Assembly: GCA_019636275.1 (NCBI GenBank)
Contig: JAHBXY010000018.1
Location: 1-64,000 of the forward strand
Origin: Planctomycetota bacterium
Lineage (GTDB): Bacteria > Planctomycetota > J058
Length of the DNA stretch: 64,000 nt
Direction of reading: 5' to 3'
A program made the position numbers and the translations under genes. The notes under the pieces were generated by a model. The model searched no databases. It was not told where the DNA came from and was given only the letters and a program-made list of their open reading frames with translations. Positions 18,824 to 28,247 of this stretch are shown here, piece after piece; the stretch's first letter is position 1, and every line of letters starts with the position of its first letter.

Positions 18824-19395
18824 GCGAGGGTCATCGCTTCAAGGTGGACCTGAGCGCCTACGGCGCGGGAGGCTTCGACCGCGGGGCCAGCCGGGTCGTG
18901 GAAGGGCTCTGGCGGCTCACCCAGGCCGGGCTCTTCCAGGCGTGCCCCTTCGGGCTGTACGCCCTGAAGCGAGCCGTCCTCCGCGCGTTCGGGGCCCGGA
19001 TCGGGCGCGGTGTCGTGCTCAAGCCTGGTGTGAAGATCACCTTCCCCTGGAAGCTGGAGCTCGGGGACCACGTCTGGGTCGGCGAGGAGGCCTGGCTGCA
19101 CAACCTCGACCCGATCATCATCGGGAGTCATGCGTGCGTGTCTCAGCGGGCGATGCTCTGCGCCGGGAGCCACGACTACCGCGCGCCCACGTTCGACCTG
19201 CGGACGGCGCCGATCCGGGTGGGCGAGGGGGCCTGGGTCGCCGCGATGGCGTGGGTCGGCCCCGGGGTGACGATCGGCTCGCACGCGGTGCTCGCGGCCG
19301 GGTCGGTGGCCGGGCGTGACCTCGAGCCGTACGGGGTGTACCGCGGGAACCCCGCCGGGCTCGTCGGTGAGCGGGCCCCGGAGACGCCGGTGTGA
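18820..19395 (+). CDS. WcaF-like hexapeptide acetyltransferase
   Basis: 191 residues, ATG 18820 overlapping the previous stop. It is a left-handed beta-helix acyltransferase of the WcaF/colanic-acid type: N-terminal VDLSAYGAGGFDRGASRVVE, the helix with GARIGRGVVLKPGVKITFPW, HNLDPIIIGSHACVSQRAML, CAGSHDYRAPTFDLRTAPI (His in the active site), and WVGPGVTIGSHAVLAAGSVA. It transfers acetyl from acetyl-CoA to a sugar hydroxyl of the repeat unit. Confidence 0.9.
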   Translation: MSEGHRFKVDLSAYGAGGFDRGASRVVEGLWRLTQAGLFQACPFGLYALKRAVLRAFGARIGRGVVLKPGVKITFPWKLELGDHVWVGEEAWLHNLDPIIIGSHACVSQRAMLCAGSHDYRAPTFDLRTAPIRVGEGAWVAAMAWVGPGVTIGSHAVLAAGSVAGRDLEPYGVYRGNPAGLVGERAPETPV

Positions 19396-20297
19396 GGCCC
19401 GGGGCCATGCTGCTGGCTGCTCGGCGCCTGCTCCGGGGCGGTCCGAGAGCCACCTACTACCGCGAGGTCGTGCTCCCTCGGATCCTCGAGACCCCGCCGA
19501 TCTCGGGCACGACGAACGGCGCTTGCGAGATCCACGCGCTCACCTGCGCCGCGGACTGGCTGTGCCTCATCTGGACGCTGAAGTCGTTCTACCGGGTCAC
19601 CGACCATCGCTACCGCCTCTGCATCCACGGGGACCCCACGCTGACTTCGGCCCAGGCGCTGACCCTCCGCGCGCACTTCCCGGACGCGCGAGTCATCGAA
19701 AGCGCAACGGCGCTCACCGAGGCGCGGCGCCGCCTCCAGTCGCACCCCCGGTGCCTCGCCTTTCGCGAGCGGAACCACCTCTCTCCGAAGGTGGTCGACT
19801 TCCTCCACTTCCTGGAGGCCGACCGGCTCCTGATCCTCGACAGCGACCTCCTGTTCTTCTCCCGACCAGCGGCCCTGCTGGACCGAGTCGAGGGCGTCGG
19901 ACGGGTGAACGCCTTCAACGGCGACGTCGCGAGCGCCTACACCGTCGACCCTGACCTCGTCCGGGCCCGCTGCGGGATCGTGCTGCCGCCCCGGATCAAC
20001 AGCGGGCTCGCGCTCGTCCACCGGGAGTCTTTGCGGCTCGATTGGCTCGAGGAGTTCCTCGCGCTCGAAGGCATCGATTCGCACTTCTGGCGCCAGGAGC
20101 AGACGCTGCTCGCGCTGTGCAGCGCACGCTTCGGGGTAGAGCTCCTGCCCCCCGAGTACGACGTGCGGCTCGACCGCGGTCCGCCCGGGCCTTGCCGCCA
20201 CTACGTGGGCGCCATCCGACAGCGCTTCTTCTCGGAGGGCATACGGCTCCTCCGCGCGGGCCTCCTCGAGGAACGTGGCAGCTCGTGCGCGTCCTGA
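19392..20297 (+). CDS. GT-A-fold glycosyltransferase-like protein (GT8/nucleotide-sugar type)
   Basis: 301 residues from GTG 19392 (overlaps the previous stop). ICIHGDP-like strand, LLILDSDLLFFSRP with the DxD metal site, and later RINSGLALVHRESLRLDWLEEF and DSHFWRQEQTLLALCSARFG give a GT-A transferase resembling GT8 proteins. The first 70 residues, with HALTCAADWLCLIWTLKSFY, are also typical of that fold. The family is assigned only by pattern. It is embedded in the same coupled operon. Confidence 0.7.
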   Translation: MRPGAMLLAARRLLRGGPRATYYREVVLPRILETPPISGTTNGACEIHALTCAADWLCLIWTLKSFYRVTDHRYRLCIHGDPTLTSAQALTLRAHFPDARVIESATALTEARRRLQSHPRCLAFRERNHLSPKVVDFLHFLEADRLLILDSDLLFFSRPAALLDRVEGVGRVNAFNGDVASAYTVDPDLVRARCGIVLPPRINSGLALVHRESLRLDWLEEFLALEGIDSHFWRQEQTLLALCSARFGVELLPPEYDVRLDRGPPGPCRHYVGAIRQRFFSEGIRLLRAGLLEERGSSCAS

Positions 20298-21328
20298 TGA
20301 CCCCCGACTACCGCGCCGACAACCCGTACCAGGAGCTCCTCGCGACGGCGCTCCGGGAGCAGGGCGTCGAGGTCGTGTTCCCTACGGGGTATCGCCGGGT
20401 CCTGCCCATCACACGCTCGCTGCGCGAGTTCGGGGCAGACGTCCTCCATCTTCACTGGGTCGAGCCATACCTGCGACCCAACGCCGCATTACCTGTCGCG
20501 CTCGTCCGAGGCTTGAAGACAGTGGCCGACCTGCTCCTCGCCCGCGCGACTGGGGTGCGGGTGGTGTGGACCGTGCACAACGAGGTCTCGCACGAGAGCA
20601 GGTTCCCGCGCCTCGAGCGCGCGATCTTGCGGCAGATCGGTCGCCTGACGGACCAGGTCATCGTCCACGAGGAGGCCCGCCGCGGATCCTATGCCGGCGC
20701 GGCGGTGATCCCGCACGGCAGCTTCTCCGCCGCCTACGAGCAGCCGCTGCCGCGAGCCGACGCGCACGCGGCACTGGGCCTTGAGGTGACAGGCAGGGTC
20801 TTCCTGCACTTCGGGATGCTGCGGCCTTACAAGGGAATCGAAGACCTGCTGGAGGCATGGTCCCTGACCCATCTCGGACGCGAGCACGTGCTCCTGATCG
20901 CAGGGCCGAGCCCTGACCCGATCTACACGAAGCGGCTCGAGGAGCGCGCGCGCGCAATCTCGGGCGTGAGGTTCGAGCCTGGCTTCGTCCCCGCCGACCG
21001 GGTCCACGTCGTGTTCAGCGCGGCGGACATCGTCGTCCTGCCGTACCGGAAGGTCGCGACCTCGGGGTCCGCCATGCTCTCCCTGTCCTTTGGACGGCCG
21101 CTCGTCGTGCCCGCCCTCCCGACGTTGCTCGAGGTCCTCGGTCGGCCAGGACCGGCCCTCTTCTTCGGCGGTGATACCGGGCGAAGCCTGGCCGAGGTTC
21201 TCACGACCGCCGCACAGGCCGACCTCGCGCCGCTGCGAACGGCGGCAGCGGACCGGGTGCAGGGGTGGGAGCAGGTCGCCTCGGCCACGCGAGACGCGTA
21301 CTGCGGGCGTGAGCGAGGCTCTAGCTGA
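20285..21328 (+). CDS. Glycosyltransferase family 4
   Basis: 347 residues. GTG 20285 (MRVLMTPDYRADNPYQELLA) lies 13 bases inside the upstream gene. LHLHWVEPYLRPN and VVWTVHNEVSHES are typical of GT4 enzymes resembling GumH/mannosyltransferases; the donor domain has VFLHFGMLRPYKGIEDLLEAW, HVLLIAGPS, FVPADRVHVVFSAADIVVLPYR and SGSAMLSLSFGRPLVV. It is the last gene of the forward run; its 3' end overlaps the convergent membrane protein gene by 8 bases. Confidence 0.9.
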   Translation: MRVLMTPDYRADNPYQELLATALREQGVEVVFPTGYRRVLPITRSLREFGADVLHLHWVEPYLRPNAALPVALVRGLKTVADLLLARATGVRVVWTVHNEVSHESRFPRLERAILRQIGRLTDQVIVHEEARRGSYAGAAVIPHGSFSAAYEQPLPRADAHAALGLEVTGRVFLHFGMLRPYKGIEDLLEAWSLTHLGREHVLLIAGPSPDPIYTKRLEERARAISGVRFEPGFVPADRVHVVFSAADIVVLPYRKVATSGSAMLSLSFGRPLVVPALPTLLEVLGRPGPALFFGGDTGRSLAEVLTTAAQADLAPLRTAAADRVQGWEQVASATRDAYCGRERGSS

Positions 21329-22787
21329 GGTGTCGCCAGCAGTCGATGCCGCTGTACGTGAGGTAGAAGCCGAGGACGATGGCGGTGAACCGCGGGCGAG
21401 GCGCGAGCCAGGACCGCATGCACTCCCAGGCGAGCAGATACAGTCCGCAGGAGAAGGGGACGAGGTAGCGAAAGTTCGTGTCGCTATGGAGTGCCCAGCT
21501 CGGGAACATGATGAACACGACCAGCACGACCGGCGCGACCAGGATTGACTTCCTCGACCGGAACGATCGCATGACCGCTCGTGGGGTGAGTCGAGCCCAA
21601 GCGCCGACCAGCAGGGTAGCGAGCACCGCCACGCTGACGCCAGTCTTCCAAGTCAGCGGCACCTGCTGCGGCGGGACTCCATCGAGTTCGCTCCAACGAC
21701 CGATGACGAGTGCGGGCAGAACCCGGTCAAGGAGCAGGCGCAGCTGAAAGGGCATCTCGTGCCAGTGCTTGAGGGAGTAGCTCTTTTCGGGCCAGAGCTC
21801 GATCCGAGCCGCCGCCAGTCGCGGCTTCTCGACGTACTTGAAGTGCACCGCCGGTGGGGCGGTGAAGGCGACGATGGCGAGCGCGACCACGGCTGCTGGC
21901 CAGCAGCGGCGCCAGGGCGCCCGGCTGGCCCGATACAACCCTATCGCGCCGAGCAGCAAGAGCGCCCCGCCGACGCATAGGAGCGCAACCTCATGGCTCC
22001 CTGCGGAGTACGTCGCCCGCCGCGTGAGCCAGCGATACGCGACCGGACTCAGCAGCAGGACCCCGAGCGCCGCGACGAAACTCGCACGGGCGAGCGCCTG
22101 TCGCCGGAGCGCGTCCAATCTCGTGGCCCGCCGCCACTGGCGGAAACTGTTGGACCGCAGTCCGAGCCAGAGGAGCGACACGAAGACCGGAAAGATGGCT
22201 AGTTTCAACGCGTACACGCTGAAGCCGGCAAGGCAGGCCCAGGCGACCCACGTGGCGCGTGTCCGGTGACGATCGACCTCCCACGCTCCCCACACGAGAC
22301 CCAGGACAAGGATGGTGAGCGCCGCGTAGACCGGGTGCCCGCCAACCCCGTAACGAGTGAGGGCCGAGTTGGGGAAGGCGAGGACGAGCGCGATGCCGAT
22401 CGCCGCCGGGCCGGGGAGGACCCTCCGGAGGACGAGCAGGGCGACGACGACCGCGACGGCCGAAAAGAACGCCACGGGTATCCTCAGCGCGACCAAGGAC
22501 TCGCCGAACAGCCGGAAGAGCAGCGCCGCGGCCGCCTCGTGGATCGGAGCGCCGTAGTTCGTCCCCCGGATGTAGGGGTACCACTGCCCGGCCGCAAAGT
22601 CCTGAGCGGTGGGAAGGGAGAAGCGCACCTCGTCGATGTGCCAGAGGGCCAGCCTGGGCGCGTGCACCGCGCGCCAGGCGAACGCGGCGACGAACAAGGC
22701 GGCGCAAACAAGGACGAAGGACCACTCAGGTCCTCGGCGCGCACGCGCGTCCGGACGCCATGGAGACGCGTCTGTCGTCGACTTCAC
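21321..22787 (-). CDS. GT39/ArnT-like membrane glycosyltransferase or related multi-pass protein
   Basis: 488 residues with about 11-12 hydrophobic segments. GTG 22787 is chosen because it overlaps the upstream wzt stop (GTGA); the longer open frame is antisense shadow. An early periplasmic loop has LALWHIDEVRFSLPTAQDFA, with the acidic residues expected of PMT/ArnT-type enzymes, then WYPYIRGTNYGAPIHEAAAA. Such enzymes use polyprenyl-phosphate sugars in the periplasm. It closes the wzm-wzt operon and could decorate the exported glycan. Confidence 0.7.
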   Translation of the reverse strand: MKSTTDASPWRPDARARRGPEWSFVLVCAALFVAAFAWRAVHAPRLALWHIDEVRFSLPTAQDFAAGQWYPYIRGTNYGAPIHEAAAALLFRLFGESLVALRIPVAFFSAVAVVVALLVLRRVLPGPAAIGIALVLAFPNSALTRYGVGGHPVYAALTILVLGLVWGAWEVDRHRTRATWVAWACLAGFSVYALKLAIFPVFVSLLWLGLRSNSFRQWRRATRLDALRRQALARASFVAALGVLLLSPVAYRWLTRRATYSAGSHEVALLCVGGALLLLGAIGLYRASRAPWRRCWPAAVVALAIVAFTAPPAVHFKYVEKPRLAAARIELWPEKSYSLKHWHEMPFQLRLLLDRVLPALVIGRWSELDGVPPQQVPLTWKTGVSVAVLATLLVGAWARLTPRAVMRSFRSRKSILVAPVVLVVFIMFPSWALHSDTNFRYLVPFSCGLYLLAWECMRSWLAPRPRFTAIVLGFYLTYSGIDCWRHLS

Positions 22788-24022
22788 CGGGGCTCCGATG
22801 CACCGGAAGAAGAGCCCGCCTGCTGGACCTCCACCTCGCAGGGAACGTTGAGGATGCCTGCGTACGCCTCCCTGCTGTGCGCCAGAGCCGGCACCGCCAT
22901 CACGAGCGGCGGAACGCCGTCCCAGTCCTCGACCAGCTCGCGGTCGGAAAAGAGCTTGGCGCGCCACCGGTACGCCCCGGGCCGCAAGGGGAGAGCTGGG
23001 ACCGCCACGACCACGTCGGTGCTTCCGGCGCCGAGCGCGGGCAGCGCGGGGTCGCAGCCCCAGACGATGAGCCCTTGGTCGTCCGTCAGTGCGAGGGTGA
23101 GTATCGGGCGCGCCACCGCCTCCTCCGTGCAGAGCCGGAAGACGAAGCGGACGGGCTCGAGCGGGGCGCGAACCGAGTGGTGCGTCGTCCCGTCGGCCCC
23201 CTCGATGTGCCAGCTGACGAAGCCCGTCGAGGCCGAGGGCGACGCCACCGGATGGAGGAGGGCGGCCTCGTATGCGCCGAGGACCTCGTGCGTCGGACCC
23301 TGGAGGCGCACCGTCCCCGCATCGAGCCACAGGACGCGCGTACAGAGGCTACGGATGGCGTTCATGTGGTGGCTGACGAAGAGGATCGTCCGTCCACCGC
23401 GGGATACGTCGTCCATCTTCTTTAGGCACTTGCGCTGGAACTCGAGGTCGCCGACGGCGAGGACCTCATCGACGAGCAGGATCTCCGGCTCGAGGTGGGC
23501 CGCCACGGCGAAGGCGAGCCGGAGGTACATGCCCGAGGAGTAAAACTTGACCTGGGTGTCCAGGAACTCCGCGACGCCGGCGAACGCGACGATCTCGTCG
23601 AACTTGCGTGCGACCTCCGCCCGCGACATGCCGAGGATGGCGCCGTTGAGGAACACGTTCTCGCGGCCGGTCAGCTCCGGATGGAAGCCCGTACCTACCT
23701 CTAGGAGCGAGCCGACCCTTCCGAACACCGTCGCAGAGCCGCAGGTCGGCTCGACGATGCGGGTCAGGACCTTCAGGAGCGTGCTCTTGCCCGCGCCATT
23801 GCGCCCGACGATGCCGACGACCTCGCCCTCCTGGACCTCGAACGAGACGTCACGGAGCGCCGCGATGGTGCGCGGGGCCGTCCGCGGCCGGCCAGTGAGA
23901 CGGTCAAGCGGCCAGCGAGCCGCCGCGCGCAGGACGTCGCGGAGCCCGCCGGGACCGCCGCTCCCCAGGTGGAACTCCTTGGAGAGGGCCTCGGCCCGGA
24001 TCGCGGTGCCGCTCACACTCAC
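22784..24022 (-). CDS. wzt: Polysaccharide ABC transporter ATP-binding subunit with C-terminal carbohydrate-binding domain
   Basis: 412 residues. Residues 1-250 are an ABC ATPase: Walker A GRNGAGKSTLLK, the family hallmark TGRENVFLNGAILGMSRAEV, a signature-motif region FYSSGMYLRLAFAVA, Walker B EILLVDEVLAVGD and the H-loop FVSHHMN. Residues 260-400 form a Wzt C-terminal beta-sandwich that in known systems binds the capped O-antigen terminus (VSWHIEGADG, FRLCTEEAVARPILTLAL). GTG 24022 overlaps the wzm stop. With Wzm it exports a fully polymerised lipid-linked glycan across the inner membrane. Confidence 0.93.
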   Translation of the reverse strand: MSVSGTAIRAEALSKEFHLGSGGPGGLRDVLRAAARWPLDRLTGRPRTAPRTIAALRDVSFEVQEGEVVGIVGRNGAGKSTLLKVLTRIVEPTCGSATVFGRVGSLLEVGTGFHPELTGRENVFLNGAILGMSRAEVARKFDEIVAFAGVAEFLDTQVKFYSSGMYLRLAFAVAAHLEPEILLVDEVLAVGDLEFQRKCLKKMDDVSRGGRTILFVSHHMNAIRSLCTRVLWLDAGTVRLQGPTHEVLGAYEAALLHPVASPSASTGFVSWHIEGADGTTHHSVRAPLEPVRFVFRLCTEEAVARPILTLALTDDQGLIVWGCDPALPALGAGSTDVVVAVPALPLRPGAYRWRAKLFSDRELVEDWDGVPPLVMAVPALAHSREAYAGILNVPCEVEVQQAGSSSGASEPR

Positions 24023-24861
24023 ACCGTATCCGCGAACCGCGGCTCGAGCCGATGAAAGAGGAGCAGCCCGCCTCCGAGCGCCAGGACGGTGACGATCGCG
24101 GAAGAGGCGACGATCGGGAAGGAGGGCGGCGCATCAGCGAAGACGGCCCAGCGGAAGAGTTCGATGACGCCGGCCATCGGATTCAGGCCGTACACGGCGT
24201 GCCAACGCTCGGGCACGATCACCGCGGGGTACGCCACGGGGGAGAGGAACAGCCAGAGCTGACTGACGAGCGGGAGCGTGTGCCGTACGTCCTTGAGGAC
24301 GGTGACGACGGCCGAAAGGCACAGGGACACGGCGGCCGCCACCGCGCAGGCTCCGGCCAGGGCGACCGGGACGAGCAGGAGCGAACCGCCAGGCTGGACG
24401 CCCATGAGGAGCATCGCCGGGACCAGGACGCCGAACGCGCAGGCGAAATCGATCACGGCCGCCGCGACCGGGGCGAGCGGGATCGCCGCGCGCGGGAAGT
24501 ACACCTTGGTGATGAGGTTGCGATTCGTGATCAAGCTCGTGCTGCCCTCGGTCAGCCCCCTCGCGAAGAGCTGCCAGGGGAGCAGGGCGACGAAGGCGTA
24601 GAGCGGGTACGGGACCGAGCCCGTCGTGTGGTCGAGCCCGGCGAGCCGGCCGATGACGAGCGCGAAGACCGCCATCCCGAGGGCCGGCTGCAGCACCGCC
24701 CACCCGACTCCGAACACGGTCTGCTTGTAACGCACCTTCACATCACGAACCGCGAGGAACCAGACGAGCTCTCGGTGTCTCCAGAGCTCGAAGAGGCCGA
24801 GGGACCAGCGCCGCCGGCGCGCGATCACCGTCGGTTCCCGGGTCGTCCTCATGGTGCACAC
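24019..24861 (-). CDS. wzm: Polysaccharide ABC transporter permease (ABC-2 type)
   Basis: 280 residues from GTG 24861 (ATG 24852 is possible). An N-terminal amphipathic stretch carries the family motif LVWFLAVRDVKVRYKQTVFG, followed by VGWAVLQPALGMAVFALVI and five or six membrane segments, ending RWAVFADAPP and LFHRLEPRFADTV. This is the classic Wzm/KpsM-like ABC2_membrane protein partnering the ATPase encoded immediately downstream. Confidence 0.93.
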   Translation of the reverse strand: MCTMRTTREPTVIARRRRWSLGLFELWRHRELVWFLAVRDVKVRYKQTVFGVGWAVLQPALGMAVFALVIGRLAGLDHTTGSVPYPLYAFVALLPWQLFARGLTEGSTSLITNRNLITKVYFPRAAIPLAPVAAAVIDFACAFGVLVPAMLLMGVQPGGSLLLVPVALAGACAVAAAVSLCLSAVVTVLKDVRHTLPLVSQLWLFLSPVAYPAVIVPERWHAVYGLNPMAGVIELFRWAVFADAPPSFPIVASSAIVTVLALGGGLLLFHRLEPRFADTV

Positions 24862-24880
24862 TGGCGTGGGCGACGGCGAC

Positions 24881-25807
24881 TCACACCCCCTCCGGTCGGT
24901 CGAGCGAGGGCAGCGTGAGCTCGAACAGGCCGAGCGGCAACCCGCGCCCCCGTCGGAGCCGCCTCGCGAGCACGTAGGTGCGGAGCGAGACGGGCCGTCG
25001 CGCGCGGGGCGCGCGCAGCGCCGCGCCGGCCCCTCGCAGCAGCCCCAAGCCCATCGCGCCGAGATGACCAGTTCGAAGCCCGCAGCGCAGTCCGAGCAGC
25101 GAGGAGGCGCTGAGGTGCACGGGGAGCATCACCGTGGGGACGTTGTACCACGCGAACAGCACGTCGTTGCGCCGACCGTAAAGGGCCATGCGGCGCCATG
25201 AGCGGAGCGGCGACTCGACGTGGTGGATCGGGTCCGCGGTCCCGAGCCGGACCACCCTGCCCGTCGCGAGCATCCTGAGGCAAAGATCACGCTCCTCGCC
25301 CTGATGGAAGAATTCCGTCCGGAACCCCCCGAGCCCCAGAAAGACGTCCCGCCGGATCGCGTACGCGGTTCCCACGAACGAGTCGGTGACGAAGATGTCC
25401 GCTCCCCTCGCGGGGGCGCGCTGGAGGACCTGCGGCCCCGAGTTGACGTTCACGAACGGGATCGCCACCGCACCCACGCGGCGGTGGTCGAACTCGACGA
25501 GCGTCTGCTCGACCGTCCGATCCGACGGGAAGTAGGCGTCGTCGTCCAGCGAGACGACGACCTTGGCGCGCGCGAGCGACGCGCCGAGGTTCCGCTGCGC
25601 GATGTAGCCGCGCGAGACGGGCGAGCGCTCGAGGTGGACCTGGGGGAAGCGCGCGCGCACCATCTCGTCGGTTCCATCGGTCGAGCCGTCGTCGATGACG
25701 AGGACCTCGGGGGCGACGGTCTGCGCCAGCGCCGACTCGATCGTCCGGGCGAGCGACTCTCGCCGGTCCTTGGTCGAGATCACGACGGTCGCGACGGGGA
25801 GGCTCAT
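24881..25807 (-). CDS. Glycosyltransferase family 2
   Basis: 308 residues. ATG 25807 (MSLPVATVVISTKDRRE) overlaps the stop of the upstream acyltransferase; the longer frame is non-coding. GT-A signatures: PEVLVIDDGSTDGTDEMV, VSLDDDAYFPSD (metal-binding acidic cluster), GFRTEFFHQGEERDLCLRML (catalytic-base region ED/ERD). Resembles rhamnosyl-type GT2 enzymes. It lies 19 bases upstream of wzm in the same minus-strand operon. Confidence 0.9.
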   Translation of the reverse strand: MSLPVATVVISTKDRRESLARTIESALAQTVAPEVLVIDDGSTDGTDEMVRARFPQVHLERSPVSRGYIAQRNLGASLARAKVVVSLDDDAYFPSDRTVEQTLVEFDHRRVGAVAIPFVNVNSGPQVLQRAPARGADIFVTDSFVGTAYAIRRDVFLGLGGFRTEFFHQGEERDLCLRMLATGRVVRLGTADPIHHVESPLRSWRRMALYGRRNDVLFAWYNVPTVMLPVHLSASSLLGLRCGLRTGHLGAMGLGLLRGAGAALRAPRARRPVSLRTYVLARRLRRGRGLPLGLFELTLPSLDRPEGV

Positions 25808-26364
25808 GCCAGGCGCGACCGGATCTTGCGCGGCGGGTTGCCCACGACGACATCCCCGACGGGGATGTCCCGTGTCACGACGCTGCCCGCTCCGATGACG
25901 GCGCCAGCCCCGATCCGGACGCCCTTGAGCACGACGACGCCGGCGCCGAGCCAGCAATCGTCGCCGATCGACACCGGCGCGCTCACGTAAGGTTGGGCGC
26001 TGACGGGGGACCCGGCGGTCCCGTGGTCATGGTCGGTGATGTAGCAGTACGGGCCGATCATGCAGTTCGTCCCGACGACGATCCTGTCCGTGGCGTCGAA
26101 CATCGTGAAGCGGTTGACGTAGGTCCCCCGTCCGATGCGGATCCTGGGCTCGGCGCGACGCTCGCCAGTTGCCAGGAGGACGACGTGATCGTCGAGGGCG
26201 ACGTCGTCGAGCTCCACATCCCACGGATTCTGCGGCACGTGCACCGTCGAGAGCCGACCGCGCCGGATCCTCGCCCCGAGCAGGTTCAACCAGGCGCGTC
26301 GCGCCCGGGCCCTGACCGAGCCCGGCAGGCGGAGCAGGAGGTTCACGGCGCGGTCGCTCAGCAC
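25804..26364 (-). CDS. Hexapeptide-repeat acyltransferase (WbbJ/maltose-O-acetyltransferase type)
   Basis: 186 residues. GTG 26364 is chosen: it lies 4 bases before the upstream stop and gives a normal-length protein; the much longer open frame is shadow of the upstream GT2. Beta-helix repeats run from about residue 70: IRIGRGTYVNRFTMFDATD, IVVGTNCMIGPYCYITDHDH (catalytic His), APVSIGDDCWLGAGVVVLKG, then IGAGAVIGAGSVVTRDIPVG and the terminal GNPPRKI. Transfers an acetyl group to a sugar of the repeat unit. Confidence 0.88.
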   Translation of the reverse strand: MLSDRAVNLLLRLPGSVRARARRAWLNLLGARIRRGRLSTVHVPQNPWDVELDDVALDDHVVLLATGERRAEPRIRIGRGTYVNRFTMFDATDRIVVGTNCMIGPYCYITDHDHGTAGSPVSAQPYVSAPVSIGDDCWLGAGVVVLKGVRIGAGAVIGAGSVVTRDIPVGDVVVGNPPRKIRSRLA

Positions 26365-27293
26365 TGCGATGGGCTCCGGCCCCGGAGGGCGAAGGACGTC
26401 AGGGCGACGAGCGGCAGCCCCAGGAGGAAGCGCAGCCGGCGCTCCCGGAGCTGCCAGATGAAGGTCTGACGGTAGATCTGCCAGGCGAGGTCGAAGCGTC
26501 CCGCCCTGGCGCACGTGGTGGCGAGGGGCCGCGCGTGCAGCCCGAGGAGCCGACGGCGCTCCCCGGCGCGTGCACGTCCCCCGGGGTAGCGCCGAGCTCG
26601 CTCGCGCGCGAGGCACGCGCTGAGCCCGGCCGCGGACCGCGCGGGCGTCTGGATGCTCCCGTCGTGGCGGCGGTAGGCCACCGTCGGCGGGGTGACGATC
26701 TTCACGAACCCCCGCGCCGTGCCGAGGCGGAGGGCGAGGTCGTGGTCCTCCATGTTCACCAGCGCCGGATCGAATCCGCTGTGAGCGGCCAGCGCCGACC
26801 GTGAGTACACGGTCATGCCGCTGCCCGCGAAGTGACCGCTTCGACTGGAGGCCAGGTAATCCGGGAAGACTTCGAGCACAGGCGGAGTGTCCCGTGCCCA
26901 CGCGAGTTCCTCCTCGCGCTCGAAGGGCAGGAGCGCTCCGGCGATGATGGTTGGCTCTCCAGCGGCGGCGATTGCATGGGCGATCGTGTCGAGCGTCCAG
27001 GGGAACCAAAGGTCATCGCTGTCCAGCGAGCAGACGTAGTCTCCCCGCGCCTCGGCGATGCCGCGATTCCGCGCGGCGGAGGGTCCAGCGTTTCGCTGCC
27101 GGAGGAAGCGCACCCGGTCGCCGAACCCGGCGACGAGTTCGCCGGTCGAGTCCGTTGATCCATCGTCCACGACGATGACCTCGAAGTCCCTCCGCGTCTG
27201 CGCCAGGACGGAGGCGAGCGTCTTCCGGAGGAGCTCTGCTCGGTTGTACGTGGGGATCACCACGGAGAATCGCGGCCGACCGGTGACGGTCAC
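26358..27293 (-). CDS. Glycosyltransferase family 2
   Basis: 311 residues. N-terminal FSVVIPTYNRAELLRKTLAS, VIVVDDGSTDSTGELV, NAGPSAARNRGIAEARGDYV, and CSLDSDDLWFPWTLDTI with the DxD-type motif. A C-terminal extension of about 100 residues with helices (RARRYPGGRARAGE) follows the catalytic domain (EDHDLALRLG). Starts at GTG 27293, overlapping the stop of the next upstream GT2. The sugar is not predictable. Confidence 0.92.
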   Translation of the reverse strand: MTVTGRPRFSVVIPTYNRAELLRKTLASVLAQTRRDFEVIVVDDGSTDSTGELVAGFGDRVRFLRQRNAGPSAARNRGIAEARGDYVCSLDSDDLWFPWTLDTIAHAIAAAGEPTIIAGALLPFEREEELAWARDTPPVLEVFPDYLASSRSGHFAGSGMTVYSRSALAAHSGFDPALVNMEDHDLALRLGTARGFVKIVTPPTVAYRRHDGSIQTPARSAAGLSACLARERARRYPGGRARAGERRRLLGLHARPLATTCARAGRFDLAWQIYRQTFIWQLRERRLRFLLGLPLVALTSFALRGRSPSQC

Positions 27294-28231
27294 GCCTGGA
27301 CTCCGGCGAGTCGTCGGATGCGGCGCTTGAACCGTATCGCGTCCCGGAACAGGGAGGGGGAGAGGGCGGCGGCCCGGTAGAACGCGCGGAACCCCGGGGC
27401 GAGGTGCGGCCAGGCGAGGAGTCGGGCGCGGCGGAGGTCGTCGGGCCCGCCGTCCACGAAGGCCAGGCTCATGGCCCGCCGCGCCGCCGTGCGGATGAGC
27501 GCGTCCATCGCCGGCTGCGCGTAGCCCTCGTCCCGGTTCCGGCTCAGCGCCTGGAGCCAGTACAGCTCACAGGTCACGACGTCCCCGGAGATCCCGCCGG
27601 TCCCAATGCGGTAGCCAGCGGCGGGCTCCGCCGAGTAGGCCCACGTCCGCCCGCGCAGCGCCCGTAGCCAGTGGTCGATGTCGTGCCGCCGCACCTGCCG
27701 CTCGTCGAACCCGGCGACCTGGAGGCTGCGGTCCCGCCGGACGAGCACCGTGGAGTGCCCGAAGTGGAAGCCGCCGGCGAGGACCTCGATGAAGCCTGAG
27801 GCCGGGAGGCCCTTCGCGCTGGCGAGCCGGTGCCGCAGCGTCGGTGGCATCTCCAGCCGGCGGCCTTCGAGGTCGATCCAGTCGTGGTTCGCCATGAAGG
27901 CGACGTCCTCGCCACCCTCCAGGCGCTCCCGCGCGCGCGCGAGGTGGTCGGGGTACCAGACGTCGTCGGCATCGAGGAACGCGACCCACTCGCCGCGGGC
28001 GGCCCGGATTCCCACGTTCCTGGCGCGCGCCGCGTTCCCGCCAGGCGCCCGGAGGACCGTGACCGGGAGCCCGGAGGCGCGCACCCGGTCGAGCGACCCG
28101 TCCTTGGAGGCGTCGTCCACGACGATGACCTCGGCCGGGGCGCAGCGCTGGGCCGCGACCGAGCGCAGCGCCGCCTCGATCCAGCGCTCCGCGTCGTGGC
28201 AGGGGATCACGACCGACACCGTGAAGCTCAC
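27290..28231 (-). CDS. Glycosyltransferase family 2
   Basis: 313 residues. GTG 28231 (MSFTVSVVIPCHDAERWIEA) is chosen over the longer open frame because upstream codons overlap the wecA-like gene out of phase. VIVVDDASKDGSLDRVR, NAARARNVGIRAARGEWVAF, LDADDVWYPDHLARARERL and HDIDHWLRALRG define the GT-A catalytic site. It follows the WecA-like gene by 16 bases. Confidence 0.92.
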   Translation of the reverse strand: MSFTVSVVIPCHDAERWIEAALRSVAAQRCAPAEVIVVDDASKDGSLDRVRASGLPVTVLRAPGGNAARARNVGIRAARGEWVAFLDADDVWYPDHLARARERLEGGEDVAFMANHDWIDLEGRRLEMPPTLRHRLASAKGLPASGFIEVLAGGFHFGHSTVLVRRDRSLQVAGFDERQVRRHDIDHWLRALRGRTWAYSAEPAAGYRIGTGGISGDVVTCELYWLQALSRNRDEGYAQPAMDALIRTAARRAMSLAFVDGGPDDLRRARLLAWPHLAPGFRAFYRAAALSPSLFRDAIRFKRRIRRLAGVQA

Positions 28232-28247
28232 GCCGCGGCGCCGCCCT

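Noticed and set aside
24052-24918. 288-codon plus-strand frame across wzm
   Set aside because: Its translation is Glu/Arg/Asp-rich low-complexity sequence antisense to a clear ABC permease.
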